64,000 nt of DNA from Arthrobacter sp. zg-Y1171 (GTDB lineage: Bacteria > Actinomycetota > Actinomycetes > Actinomycetales > Micrococcaceae). A program made the position numbers and the translations under genes. The stretch spans positions 2,976,001 through 3,040,000 of the forward strand of contig NZ_CP104264.1 in assembly GCF_025244845.1 (NCBI RefSeq). The letters are read 5' to 3'. Shown here in pieces: positions 1 through 9,659 of this stretch (positions are counted from its first letter, which is position 1; each line of letters starts with the position of its first letter). Under the pieces are notes generated by a model, which worked only from the letters and a program-made list of their open reading frames with translations, was not told the DNA's origin and searched no databases.

Positions 1-943
1 CTTCCACCACGGCGGGATCCAGCCGCTGCGGGGTTTCCCACAGGATGGCCTCGTCCACGTTGACTTCCTCGGGTTCCCGCAGGGTGGGGCTGGGACGGAA
101 CGGTGCGCCGTCGGCCGTCTCCACCGATGCCCAGCCCGGCAGCGCCACGACCTGCCGCACCGCGGCGTCGAGCAGTTCGCCGTGCGGCCGGGAGCCGCGG
201 GCCAACCAGATCATCTGCACGCCGGAGTTGGTGCTGACCTCCTGGCGGTCGCCGCTGGACGGAATTTCCATCAGGGCGTGGCCGGTGACGTCTTCGGGCA
301 GCGACTCCAGGATTGCGGTGATGGCCGGTACGGCGGTTTCATCCCCGGCGAGCAGCACGTGCCGGGCCATGCCGGGACGCCATTCGATGCCGCCGTAGGA
401 CTCGGCGGTGACGCACTGGGCAACGTTCGGTCCAATGATGCAGACCCGGTCCCCCGGTTCCGCGGAGGCCGCCCAGCTGGAAGCCGGCCCGCCCTTGCCG
501 TCCTCGTCGAAGTGCATCACGAAGTCGACGTCGATCTCCGGTTCGGGTCCGGAGCAGCGTGCATCGCGGACGGTGTAAGTGCGCATGCAGCCGCGGGTGG
601 CCGGATCCAGCTTCAGCCAGGCCTGGTACCAGCCGGCGTCCAGCGTGGACAGGTCCGGCAGCGGCAGGGAGGTGCCGTCCGCGTCGACGCAGGGAACAAT
701 CACCTTGATCCGCAGGTCATGGGTCAGTCCCTGCACGCCGAAGTCGGCCAGGCAGGGACCGGCGAAGGTGACGCGCTGGAAGTTGGTACCCACCCGGGCA
801 ATCCGTTTGACCTCAACGTCGAAGGACATCACGGCGCCGGCGCTTCGGGCCCGGCGGCCGTGGCGGGCCGGAACGGGTGCGGCGGGTGCGGCGGTTGCGG
901 CGGAAGCCGCAGTTGCCCCGTTGGCGGAGCGGACGTGCGTCAT
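1..943 (-). CDS. Siderophore-interacting protein (FAD-dependent ferric reductase), 3' end cut by window
   Basis: Cytosolic flavoprotein of the siderophore-interacting (SIP) family, which releases iron from imported ferric siderophores by reduction. About 314 residues are visible and no stop is reached at the left edge. The FAD-binding signature RTYTVRDAR lies at residues 121-129, and the later GDETAVPAI stretch is the usual NAD(P)H-binding part. The first ~38 residues are Ala-rich and poorly conserved; an internal ATG at 829 (MSFDVEVKR) is an alternative start. I chose the ATG at 943 because it overlaps the TGA of the upstream ATPase gene (ATGA), implying translational coupling. It is the last visible gene of the iron-uptake operon starting at 4068. 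Family is clear; the siderophore is unknown. Confidence 0.9.
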   Translation of the reverse strand, partial: MTHVRSANGATAASAATAAPAAPVPARHGRRARSAGAVMSFDVEVKRIARVGTNFQRVTFAGPCLADFGVQGLTHDLRIKVIVPCVDADGTSLPLPDLSTLDAGWYQAWLKLDPATRGCMRTYTVRDARCSGPEPEIDVDFVMHFDEDGKGGPASSWAASAEPGDRVCIIGPNVAQCVTAESYGGIEWRPGMARHVLLAGDETAVPAITAILESLPEDVTGHALMEIPSSGDRQEVSTNSGVQMIWLARGSRPHGELLDAAVRQVVALPGWASVETADGAPFRPSPTLREPEEVNVDEAILWETPQRLDPAVVE

Positions 944-1857
944 GATGCGGCCTCCATGGGCTCGTTGATGCCGGACCGGCGCTGGCCGTCCCCCGGATTG
1001 GGCAGGTAGCCCCGTGGTTTTTCCGGCTCCGGTTCGGGTTCCGGCTCCGATTCCGTTTCCGGTGCGGCGCTGTGGTGGCGGCCAAGCGGGACGACCATCG
1101 GCGTGCCGGAGACCGGGTCCGGGATGACGCGGGAGGCCAGCCCGAAGACGGTGCCCACCAGTTCCTCGGTCACGACGTCGGCCGGGGCGCCTTCCGCGGC
1201 AATCTTCCCGTCCTTCATGGCCACCAGGTGGTCCGCGTAACGGGCGGCCAGGTTCAAATCGTGCAGCACGATGGCCACGGTGGTGCCGGCCCGCCGGTTG
1301 AGGTCGGTAATCAGGTCCAGGACTTCGATCTGGTGGGTGACGTCCAGGAAGGTGGTGGGTTCGTCCAGCAGCAGGATGTCTGTTTCCTGTGCCAGGGCCA
1401 TGGCAATCCAGACCCGCTGGCGCTGGCCGCCGGAAAGCTCATCCACGCTGCGTCCGGCCAGGTCCACCGTGTCCGTGGCGGCCAGTGCGGCGGCCACCGC
1501 GTCGTCGTCGGCGGAGGTCCACTGCCGGAACCAGCCCTGGTGGGGGTAGCGGCCGCGGCCCACCAGGTCCGCCACCGTGATCCCCTCGGGGGCGGTGGGT
1601 GTCTGCGGAAGCAGTCCGAGCGTGCGCGCCACCTGCCGGCTGGGCACGGCGGAGATGTCCTTGCCGTTCAGGTAGACGGTGCCGGCGGTGGGCTTCAGCA
1701 GCCGGGCCAGGCCCCGCAGCAGGGTGGACTTTCCGCAGGCATTGGCACCGACGATGATCGTGATTTTCCCGGCGGGGAGGGTGAGCGAAAGCGAGTCCAC
1801 CACTTTGCGCTCGTCGTAGCCGAGCTCCAGCTTTTCAGCGGAAAGCAGGTTCTCCAT
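940..1857 (-). CDS. Ferric-siderophore ABC transporter ATPase (FecE/FepC type)
   Basis: Cytoplasmic ATPase that powers ferric-siderophore import with the two FecCD permeases encoded upstream. It has 305 residues: Walker A GANACGKST (37-45; Ala-Cys replaces the more usual Gly-Ser), Q-loop Gln85, signature LSGGQ (141-145), Walker B ILLLDEPTT (161-169) and switch His199. The last ~45 residues are a family-atypical tail containing Glu-Pro repeats, likely disordered. The ATG is one base after the permease stop, and its own stop overlaps the SIP start by 4 nt, so the operon is tightly coupled. Control is probably iron-dependent through the box at 4101-4119. Confidence 0.95.
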   Translation of the reverse strand: MENLLSAEKLELGYDERKVVDSLSLTLPAGKITIIVGANACGKSTLLRGLARLLKPTAGTVYLNGKDISAVPSRQVARTLGLLPQTPTAPEGITVADLVGRGRYPHQGWFRQWTSADDDAVAAALAATDTVDLAGRSVDELSGGQRQRVWIAMALAQETDILLLDEPTTFLDVTHQIEVLDLITDLNRRAGTTVAIVLHDLNLAARYADHLVAMKDGKIAAEGAPADVVTEELVGTVFGLASRVIPDPVSGTPMVVPLGRHHSAAPETESEPEPEPEPEKPRGYLPNPGDGQRRSGINEPMEAAS

Positions 1858-1858
1858 G

Positions 1859-2928
1859 TCAGCCTCCTTGGCCTACGCGGTTTGACGTGACCAGCAGCCA
1901 CAGAAGGAAAGGGGCCCCGAGGGCGCCGGTCACCACGCCCACGGGCAGGGTGACGCCGGGGACGAGGTTGGCACCGACGAAGTCCGCTGCCAGGACAATG
2001 CAGGCGCCGACCAGTCCGGCGGTGAGCAGCGTGCCTTCCCCGCCCATCAGCCGGCGGGCGATGGGTCCGGAGAGGAACGCGATGAAGGCCACCGGGCCGG
2101 CTGCCGCGGTGGCGACGGCGGCCAGGCCTACGCCGACGATGATCAGGGCCAGCCGTGCTGTTTCAACGCGGATACCGAGGCCGGCAGCGGCGTCGTCGCC
2201 GAGTTCCAGTCCGCGCAGGCTGCGGGAGAGCACGGCCGCGGCGGGAAGCAGCACCAGCAGGAAGGCGGCCAGGACCGCTGCACGGTCCCAGCTGCTGTTG
2301 TTCAGGGAACCGTTCAGCCACACCAGCGCTTCGGAGGCGGTGCGGATGTCCGTCCGGGTCAGCAGGAAACTCACCAGTGCCTGCATCACGGCGGCGAAGC
2401 CGATGCCCACCAGCACCAGCCGGTAACCCGCCGCACCGCCGCGGCGGGAAAGCAGGTAGATGGCCAGGGCCACCACCAGTGCTCCTACCAGCGCGACGAC
2501 GGACACCGTGGTCCCGGCGGCACCGAACAGCACGATTGCACCCACCGCGCTGGCACTGGCGCCGTAGCTGATGCCGATGATGTCGGGGCTGGCCAGGGGA
2601 TTGCGCAGCAGCGTCTGGAATACCGCCCCGGCTATCCCGAACCCCACCCCGATCAAGGTGCCGATGACGGCCCGGGGAAGCTTGCTCTCCATCAGGATGT
2701 AGCTTGCGCCGGGGATTTGCTCCCCGAACAGGATCCGGAAGAAATCCGGGATGGTGAAGGTATAGGTGCCCAGCAGGACGTAGACAGCGAACAGCACGAA
2801 CACCGCGGCGCCCAGCAGCGACGGCACCAGCACCCGGCGTCGGCGTCCCTGTCGCCGGGCCGCCCGGACCGCTTCTGCCGCACCGGCCGGTGCGGTGCGG
2901 GGTCCGCGGGGAGTCTCGACGGCGGTGC

Positions 2929-2932
<4 letters not shown>
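1859..2932 (-). CDS. FecCD-family ferric-siderophore permease (second subunit)
   Basis: Inner-membrane permease subunit of a BtuC/FecCD siderophore importer, 357 residues, with about ten hydrophobic segments. Its short basic N-terminus ends in RRQGRRRRVL before the first span. Family-typical stretches are visible: the LPRAVIGTLIGVGFGIAGAV region after span 1 and the late GPVAFIAFLSGPIARRL segment that contacts the ATPase. The start is taken as the GTG at 2932, which forms a 4-nt GTGA overlap with the stop of the preceding permease gene. A longer open frame upstream lies entirely over that gene and is rejected. It presumably heterodimerises with the product of 2929-4068. Confidence 0.93.
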
Positions 2933-4068
<1,136 letters not shown>

Positions 4069-4100
4069 GTAGGCACCTCCCTAGAGCAACAGGCAATTTC

Positions 4101-4119
4101 TTAAGTAAGGCTAGCCTAT
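4101..4119 (-). promoter_or_regulatory. Iron box (DmdR/IdeR-type operator)
   Basis: TTAAGTAAGGCTAGCCTAT matches the actinobacterial iron-box consensus TTAGGTTAGSCTAACCTAA at 15 of 19 positions by eye. It lies just upstream of the siderophore permease operon, where Fe2+-loaded DmdR/IdeR would block transcription. No regulator gene is in the window. Confidence 0.8.
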
Positions 4120-4172
4120 GGTTACTGCCTTTAAGAAACGTTTATGTTGCGTATTAGGACGCCTGCCGCGGG

Positions 4173-5231
4173 TTAGTTGCCGGCGCCGTGTCCGGGGGCA
4201 ACCCGTTCCGATTCCCGCACCGGTCCGGGTGCGGTTCCGTCGCCGAAGGGCCGGCCTCCCAGCTCCTCGCGGCCGTGCTCCGAAAGCCAGTTGGACAGGT
4301 CCGGTCCTTTGGGCACAATCCCGGTGGGGTTAATGTCCTCGTGGACGATGTAGTAGTGCGCCTTGATCTGCTCGAAGTCCACGGTGTCGCCGAAGCCGGG
4401 TGTCTGGAACAGGTCCCGCGCGTATCCCCACAGGGCGGGCATCTCGGTGAGCTTGTTCCGGTTGCATTTGAAGTGCCCGTGATAGACGGGATCGAAGCGC
4501 ACCAGGGTGGTGAACAGCCGGACGTCCGCCTCGGTGATGGTGTCCCCCACCAGGTAGCGCTGTGTCGAAAGCCGGTCCTCCAGCCAGTCCATCGCAGCCC
4601 AGAGCCGGTCATAAGCCGCGTTGTAGGCCTCCTGCGAGCCGGCGAAGCCGCAGCGGTAGACGCCGTTGTTCACCTCGGTGAAGATCCGCTTGTTGACGGC
4701 CTCCATCTCCTCCAGGTGCTCGGCGGGCAGCAGGTCCGGAGCACCTTCGCGGTGGAACTCCTTCCACTCGGTGGAGAAGTCCAGGGTGATCTGCGGGAAG
4801 TTGTTGGTCACCACGGCGCCGGTGGGGATGTCCACGACGGCGGGCACGGTGATGCCGCGCGAGTAATCCGGCACCCGCTTGAAGAAGGCCTCCTGCAGCC
4901 GTTCAATGCCGAGCACCGGGTCCTTTCCGTCCGGATCCAGGTCGAAGGTCCAGCTGCGGGCGTCATGGGTGGGCCCGGGGGTGCCCAGCGAGATGGCATC
5001 CTCCAGGCCCAGCAGCCGCCGGACAATGATGGTCCGGTTGGCCCACGGGCAGGCGCGCGCCGCGACCAGCCGGTAGCGTCCGGCCTCCACCGGGTAGCCG
5101 TCCCGGCCGTCCCTGGTGATCCGGGTTTCGATGTAGTTCGTGTCCCGCGTGTATTCGGTGCCGCCGGTGACATAGGCGCCTTTGGTGCTGTGCGCGGAGC
5201 TGTCCGCCGGAGCTGATCTCTGAGCTGTCAT
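4173..5231 (-). CDS. Glutathionyl-hydroquinone-reductase-type (Xi-class) thiol transferase
   Basis: Soluble Xi-class glutathione-transferase-family protein (Ecm4/YqjG type) of 352 residues. It has the hallmark CPWANR active-site motif with nucleophilic Cys61, followed by a thioredoxin-fold N-domain and a helical C-domain (for example YLVGDTITEADVRLFTTLVRFD). Family members reduce thiol-quinone conjugates with glutathione; actinobacteria generally make mycothiol, so mycothiol is the likelier cofactor here (inference). The start is the ATG at 5231; the frame stays open further upstream but only adds a SPER repeat from the intergenic 12-bp repeats. The neighbour at 5393 is divergent. Confidence 0.9.
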   Translation of the reverse strand: MTAQRSAPADSSAHSTKGAYVTGGTEYTRDTNYIETRITRDGRDGYPVEAGRYRLVAARACPWANRTIIVRRLLGLEDAISLGTPGPTHDARSWTFDLDPDGKDPVLGIERLQEAFFKRVPDYSRGITVPAVVDIPTGAVVTNNFPQITLDFSTEWKEFHREGAPDLLPAEHLEEMEAVNKRIFTEVNNGVYRCGFAGSQEAYNAAYDRLWAAMDWLEDRLSTQRYLVGDTITEADVRLFTTLVRFDPVYHGHFKCNRNKLTEMPALWGYARDLFQTPGFGDTVDFEQIKAHYYIVHEDINPTGIVPKGPDLSNWLSEHGREELGGRPFGDGTAPGPVRESERVAPGHGAGN

Positions 5232-5290
5232 GCCCACCAGACTAACGCGTTGCGCCCGGCCGCGGGCGGTCGGCCGGCGGTCTGCGATGC

Positions 5291-5326
5291 GTTCCGGGCT
5301 GCGTTCGGGGCTGCGTTCGGGGCTGC
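5291..5326. repeat. Three tandem 12-bp repeats
   Basis: Three head-to-tail copies of GTTCGGGGCTGC (the first has one mismatch, GTTCCGGGCTGC) lie between divergent genes at 5231 and 5393, about 65-100 bp upstream of each start. No function is evident. Confidence 0.75.
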
Positions 5327-5392
5327 CGGAAAACGGGCGCGGCGGTAGAGTCGAACCCAACGCCGGCAGCAGTTCAACGGAAGGATCTGGAC

Positions 5393-6439
5393 ATGCGAGT
5401 AGCGGTTATCGGAGCAACCGGAAACGTTGGAACGGCGATCCTGCGCCGGCTTGCCGAGGCCCGCAGCGAACGCGGCGATCTGGAGGTGGTGGGGATTGCC
5501 CGCCGGATTCCGGATACCTCGCTGCCTCCGTACAACGATGTCGAGTGGCACAGCATCGACGTCGGCGACGCCGCCAACGTGGACAAGTTGACCGAGGCGC
5601 TGCGCGGGTCCGATGCGGTCATCCACCTTGCCTGGCTGATCCAGCCCAACCGCGACGAAGCCGAGCTGCACCGGGTCAACGTCAAGGGCACGGAAAATGC
5701 GCTGGCCGCGGCGGCCGCCGCCGGGGTCCGGCAGTTTGTCTGCGCCTCCTCGGTGGGAGCGTACAGCCCGGCTCCCAAGGACCGGCTGACGGATGAATCC
5801 TGGCCGGCGCGCGGCATTGCCAGCTCGCACTACAGCAGGCACAAGGGCGAGCAGGAAGCGCTCCTGGACCGGTTCGAACTGGAGTACCCGGAGATCGCCG
5901 TGGCCCGGCTGCGGCAGGGGCTGGTCTTCTCCTCCGACGCCGGAAGCGAGATCGGCGTCTACTTTGTGGGCCGGGTGATCCCCAAGTTCATCCTCAACAA
6001 GCTCCGCTTGCCGTTGATCCCGCTGCCCAGCGAGTTTGTTTTCCAGGCGGTCCACGCCGATGACATGGCCGACGCCTACTGGCGCGTGGTGGACCAGCGC
6101 GCGGAGGGTGCCTTCAACATTGCCGCCGATCCGGTCATCACGCCCGAGCTCCTGGCCGGGGTGCTGGGCGCCAAGCGGGTCCTGAACGTGCCGGTGAAAC
6201 TGGTGCGCGCCGTCGTCGGCCTGACCTGGGCGGCGCACCTGCAGGCCTCGGATCCGGGCTGGATCGACTTGGCCGCCGGTGTGCCGGTAATGGACACCGC
6301 CCGGGCGCGCGAAGAGCTGGGCTGGCAGCCGCGGCGCACCTCGCTGGAAGCCCTGCAGTTCGTGTTGGACGGGATGAGCGACGGCGACGGCGTGGCCGGC
6401 TCTCCGCTGCTGGCACCCCGCAGCCAGGTGCGCCGCTAG
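5393..6439 (+). CDS. NAD-dependent epimerase/dehydratase (extended SDR)
   Basis: Extended short-chain dehydrogenase of 348 residues. The N-terminal cofactor loop is GATGNVG (residues 7-13), a strand-end SSVGAYS motif provides the catalytic Ser, and HYSRHKGEQEA contains the YxxxK pair. The family acts on nucleotide sugars or related alcohols; the substrate cannot be told from sequence. The ATG has an AAGGA ribosome site. It converges on the flavoprotein gene at 6447 with only 7 bp between stops. No glycan genes flank it, so a sugar role is not supported by context. Confidence 0.85.
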   Translation: MRVAVIGATGNVGTAILRRLAEARSERGDLEVVGIARRIPDTSLPPYNDVEWHSIDVGDAANVDKLTEALRGSDAVIHLAWLIQPNRDEAELHRVNVKGTENALAAAAAAGVRQFVCASSVGAYSPAPKDRLTDESWPARGIASSHYSRHKGEQEALLDRFELEYPEIAVARLRQGLVFSSDAGSEIGVYFVGRVIPKFILNKLRLPLIPLPSEFVFQAVHADDMADAYWRVVDQRAEGAFNIAADPVITPELLAGVLGAKRVLNVPVKLVRAVVGLTWAAHLQASDPGWIDLAAGVPVMDTARAREELGWQPRRTSLEALQFVLDGMSDGDGVAGSPLLAPRSQVRR

Positions 6440-6446
6440 CCGGTAC

Positions 6447-7424
6447 CTAGACCGCTTCGCGCAGGTCCGCTGCTTCCACCATGCCTGCTGCCGGGCGTGC
6501 GGCGGCCACCGCCAGCCCGAGATCCTCTTCGAGCAGCTTGGCGTTGACCACCACTGCCAGCCGGTACGCGTCGCCGGCGGCGGCGACCACCTGGGCGGAC
6601 GGATCGGTGGCATTGCCCACGGCCCAGATCCGCTCCTGGCTGGTGCGTCCCATTTCGTCGGTGACAATGCAGCCGTCGTCGTCCACTTCCAGATACTCGG
6701 TCAGCCCGGTGTCCATCTCCGCGGCGGGCTCCAGGAACAGCGCTTCGCAGGGAACGGTCTGCCCGTCGGCCAGCACCAGGGCCGCCAGGGCATCGTTCTC
6801 GACGCTCAGCTCCGCCACTGTGCCGTCCACCACCCGGATCCCCATGGCGGCCAGGCCGGACGCGTCCTCTTCACTGAGGGAAATGTCCCCGTGCAGCACC
6901 AGCACCACATGCTCCGAGAAACTGCGGACCAGCTGTGCCTGCTGGATGGAGGTTTCCCCGGTTCCCAGCACGGCCAGCTTTTTGTCGATTGTTTCGTAGC
7001 CGTGGCAGTAGGGGCACTGCAGCACGTCGCGGCCCCAGCGCGAGTGCAGGCCCTCGATGTCCGGCAGGACGTCCCGCAGCCCGGTGGCCAGGATCAACTG
7101 CCGGCCGCGGAACTCTCCGCCGTCGCCGGTCCTGACCGTGCCGGAGGGTTCCACGGCGGCCACGGTGGCCTCCGCCAGTTCCACGCCGTAGCCGCGGACC
7201 TCGGCGCGGGCGAGCTCAAGCAGTTCGGCCGGCGGCATGCCGTCTCGCGTGGGGAAACCATGCACATGGCCGGCAGGAGCGTTACGCGGGGACCCGGCGT
7301 CGAGCACCACCACCCGCCGGCGGGCCCGCCCCAGGACCAGCGCAGCGGTGAGTCCGGCTATGCCGCCGCCCACGATCACCACGTCGTATTCGGGAGCAGC
7401 AGGGGAAGATTCAGAACTGGTCAT
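6447..7424 (-). CDS. Thioredoxin-reductase-like FAD/NAD(P)-dependent disulfide oxidoreductase
   Basis: A 325-residue flavoprotein of the TrxB-like two-domain family. The FAD loop is GGGIAG (19-24), the redox-active disulfide motif CPYC is at 137-140 (thioredoxin reductases usually have CATC), and AVGNATD near the C-terminus contacts FAD. The second nucleotide loop reads LGTGETS. CPYC is common in the stand-alone TrxR-like flavoproteins of actinobacteria, whose partner is often unknown; no thioredoxin gene is adjacent. It is divergent from the APC permease at 7491. It is unlikely to be the main thioredoxin reductase. Confidence 0.87.
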   Translation of the reverse strand: MTSSESSPAAPEYDVVIVGGGIAGLTAALVLGRARRRVVVLDAGSPRNAPAGHVHGFPTRDGMPPAELLELARAEVRGYGVELAEATVAAVEPSGTVRTGDGGEFRGRQLILATGLRDVLPDIEGLHSRWGRDVLQCPYCHGYETIDKKLAVLGTGETSIQQAQLVRSFSEHVVLVLHGDISLSEEDASGLAAMGIRVVDGTVAELSVENDALAALVLADGQTVPCEALFLEPAAEMDTGLTEYLEVDDDGCIVTDEMGRTSQERIWAVGNATDPSAQVVAAAGDAYRLAVVVNAKLLEEDLGLAVAAARPAAGMVEAADLREAV

Positions 7425-7490
7425 AGCTACTTTTTACAGGATCCGGCGGAAATCATCAGCATTCTTACTATGTTGTCTAGACTTTTCCGC

Positions 7491-8873
7491 ATGGAAGAAA
7501 CCACGCAGGAAAAGCCTGCCTCCAAACTCAAGCAGGGCATCACCGGCCCCATGCTGTATCTGTTCATCCTCGGCGACGTACTTGGTGCGGGTATCTATGC
7601 GCTGGTGGGCGAGGTTTCGGGCCAGGTGGGCGGTGCCATCTGGGTGCCGCTGCTGGTTGCCCTGGTGCTTGCGCTGTTGACCGCCGCCTCCTACGCCGAG
7701 CTGGTGACGAAGTACCCGAAGGCCGGCGGCGCCGCGGTGTTCGCCCAGCGTGCCTTCAAAGTGCCGGCCATTTCGTTCCTGGTCGGTTTCGCCATGCTCG
7801 CCGCCGGCGTGACCAGTGCGGCCGGACTGGCACTGGCATTCACCGGCGACTACCTGAGTCCGTTCCTGGACGTCCCGCCTGTCCCCGCCGCCATCGTGTT
7901 CCTTTTGCTGGTGGCGCTGCTGAACGCCCGCGGCATTACGGAATCGGTGCGCAGCAACGTGGTCATGACCATTATCGAGCTCTCCGGGCTGGTCCTGGTG
8001 ATCGTGCTGGTGGGCCTCATGCTGGGTAAGGGCGAAGGCTTCACGGAGCAGATCACCCAGTTCCCGGCAGGCGTGAATCCGGGCACGGCGGTCCTCGCCG
8101 CGTCGGTGATTGCCTACTACTCCTTCGTGGGCTTCGAAGTTTCCGCCAACATTGCCGAGGAAGTCCGGGATGTCCGCCGGGTGTACCCGAAGGCCATCTT
8201 CGCGGCGATGCTCACCGCAGGCTTCGTCTACGTCCTGATCGGACTGGCTGCATCCATTGCCCTGCCCACTGAGGACCTCGCGGGGTCCTCGGGTCCACTG
8301 CTCGACGTCGTCAGCGCCACCGGCTTCGGCATTCCGGACTGGCTCTTCAGCTTGGTGGCCCTGGTCGCCGTGGCCAACGGCGCCCTGCTGACCATGATCA
8401 TGTCCTCGCGGCTGACCTACGGCATGTCGGAACAGGGCCTGCTTCCCGCCGTCTTCGGCCGGGTGCTGCCCAACCGGAAGACCCCGTGGGTGGCCATCAT
8501 CGCCACCACCGCCGTCGCCATGATCCTGACCATGACCGGCGGACTGGCCTCGCTGGCCGAGACCGTGGTCCTCCTGCTGCTCTTCGTCTTCCTCAGCACC
8601 AACGTCGCCGTGATTGTGCTGCGCAAGGACAAGGTGGAGGAGAAGCACTTCCAGGCTCCGATTGTGATGCCGTACCTCGCTATCGCCTCCTGCCTGCTGC
8701 TCCTGACCCAGCAGGACGGCACCGTCTGGCTGCGGGCCGGCGCGCTGATGGCCATCGGGCTGCTGTTGTTCGGAGCCCGGTTCCTGGCCAAGGGCAAGAA
8801 CCTCGGCGCCAAGGGCCGCCGCGGTGCGGGCAAGTCGAACGAAAGCAGCACCGAAACCACGCAGGAGCGGTAG
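7491..8873 (+). CDS. APC-family amino-acid permease
   Basis: Integral membrane transporter of 460 residues with about 12 hydrophobic spans. Span 1 carries GDVLGAGIYALVGEVSG, matching the GxGIF substrate/Na+ loop of APC superfamily carriers, and YYSFVGFEVSANIAEEVRDVRR is the conserved span 6 region. The C-terminus is short, basic and hydrophilic. Substrate is not predictable beyond amino acid or amine. The start is uncertain: the ATG at 7491 lacks a clear ribosome site, and an ATG 21 nt upstream (7470) lies inside a TACTAT hexamer that could be the -10 element, which would make the short-leader start at 7491 more likely. The gene ends just before a strong bidirectional terminator. Confidence 0.9.
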   Translation: MEETTQEKPASKLKQGITGPMLYLFILGDVLGAGIYALVGEVSGQVGGAIWVPLLVALVLALLTAASYAELVTKYPKAGGAAVFAQRAFKVPAISFLVGFAMLAAGVTSAAGLALAFTGDYLSPFLDVPPVPAAIVFLLLVALLNARGITESVRSNVVMTIIELSGLVLVIVLVGLMLGKGEGFTEQITQFPAGVNPGTAVLAASVIAYYSFVGFEVSANIAEEVRDVRRVYPKAIFAAMLTAGFVYVLIGLAASIALPTEDLAGSSGPLLDVVSATGFGIPDWLFSLVALVAVANGALLTMIMSSRLTYGMSEQGLLPAVFGRVLPNRKTPWVAIIATTAVAMILTMTGGLASLAETVVLLLLFVFLSTNVAVIVLRKDKVEEKHFQAPIVMPYLAIASCLLLLTQQDGTVWLRAGALMAIGLLLFGARFLAKGKNLGAKGRRGAGKSNESSTETTQER

Positions 8874-8920
8874 GCGCCAAACACTCGATCCGGGACGCCC
8901 CGGCCGCACCCCGCACGCAA

Positions 8921-8954
8921 AAACCGCCCCGGACCAGCTGGTCCGGGGCGGTTT
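8921..8954. terminator. Bidirectional intrinsic terminator, perfect 34-bp palindrome
   Basis: AAACCGCCCCGGACCAG is followed directly by its exact reverse complement. With A-rich sequence on the left and T-rich sequence on the right, it can stop both the APC permease (ends 8873) and the TRAP-operon TetR gene (ends 8959). Its core is shared with the hairpin at 13673-13708. Confidence 0.9.
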
Positions 8955-8958
8955 CACT

Positions 8959-9654
8959 TTAGGTGACCGGCCGGGCCGTTCCCTCCGGTGCCAGCAGCCA
9001 TGACACGACCACGTCGCCGAGCATGGACCGGAGATGCCCGCTCAGCGGCGCGGCGTGCAGGTCCCTGCCGAAGAGATAGCCGAAGGTGTACTGGTTCGCC
9101 ACCTGGAAAACGCAGTACGCACTAATGAGCAGGTGCACGTCAAAGGCGTCCACGTCATGGCGGAACACTCCCTCGCTTTGCCCTCGGGTGAGGATCTCGT
9201 CCAGCATGCCGACGGCCGGCTCCACAATCTCGCGCATTGATTCAATCTGCCGGATGAAGACGCCCCGGTGGATGTTCTCAATCATGACCAGCCGAATGAA
9301 ATCGCTGTTGCGGACATGGTGGTCATAGGTCAGTTCGGCGAGTTGGCGGATGGCTTCGGTAGGTTCCAGGCTGCAAACCTGGATGGCGCGCTCGGCCTCA
9401 CGGATACCGCTGTACGCCTTCTTGAGCACCGCGAGGTAGAGCTGTTCCTTGCTGCCGAAGTAGTAGTAGATCATCCGCTTCGTGGTGCGGGTCCGGTCCG
9501 CAATTTCATCCACGCGCGCCCCGGAGTATCCCTGGGCGGCGAAAACCTCGGTCGATACCGCGAGGATCTCGGCTCGTGTGCGCTCGGGGTCGCGCTTTCG
9601 CAGTGTCTCGTGCTGCTGCACGGAATGGCTGGTGATAAGTTCACCGTCTTTCAT
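8959..9654 (-). CDS. TetR/AcrR-family transcriptional regulator of the TRAP/hydrolase operon
   Basis: DNA-binding one-component regulator of 231 residues. The N-terminal helix-turn-helix region covers roughly residues 20-70, with RVDEIADRTRTTKRMIYYYFGSKEQLYLAVL matching the TetR recognition helix and YYFGSKE hallmark. The C-terminal half is the ligand/dimer domain and is not recognisable. It is the last gene of a five-gene operon; its ATG is 5 nt downstream of the hydrolase stop. It therefore probably senses the operon's substrate or product and represses the operon promoter upstream of 13560. Confidence 0.9.
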   Translation of the reverse strand: MKDGELITSHSVQQHETLRKRDPERTRAEILAVSTEVFAAQGYSGARVDEIADRTRTTKRMIYYYFGSKEQLYLAVLKKAYSGIREAERAIQVCSLEPTEAIRQLAELTYDHHVRNSDFIRLVMIENIHRGVFIRQIESMREIVEPAVGMLDEILTRGQSEGVFRHDVDAFDVHLLISAYCVFQVANQYTFGYLFGRDLHAAPLSGHLRSMLGDVVVSWLLAPEGTARPVT

Positions 9655-9659
9655 CTCAA

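Noticed and set aside
5232..5360. Upstream extension of the GST-like protein with SPER repeats
   Set aside because: The extension only translates the intergenic 12-bp repeats and has no ribosome site; ATG 5231 fits the family start.
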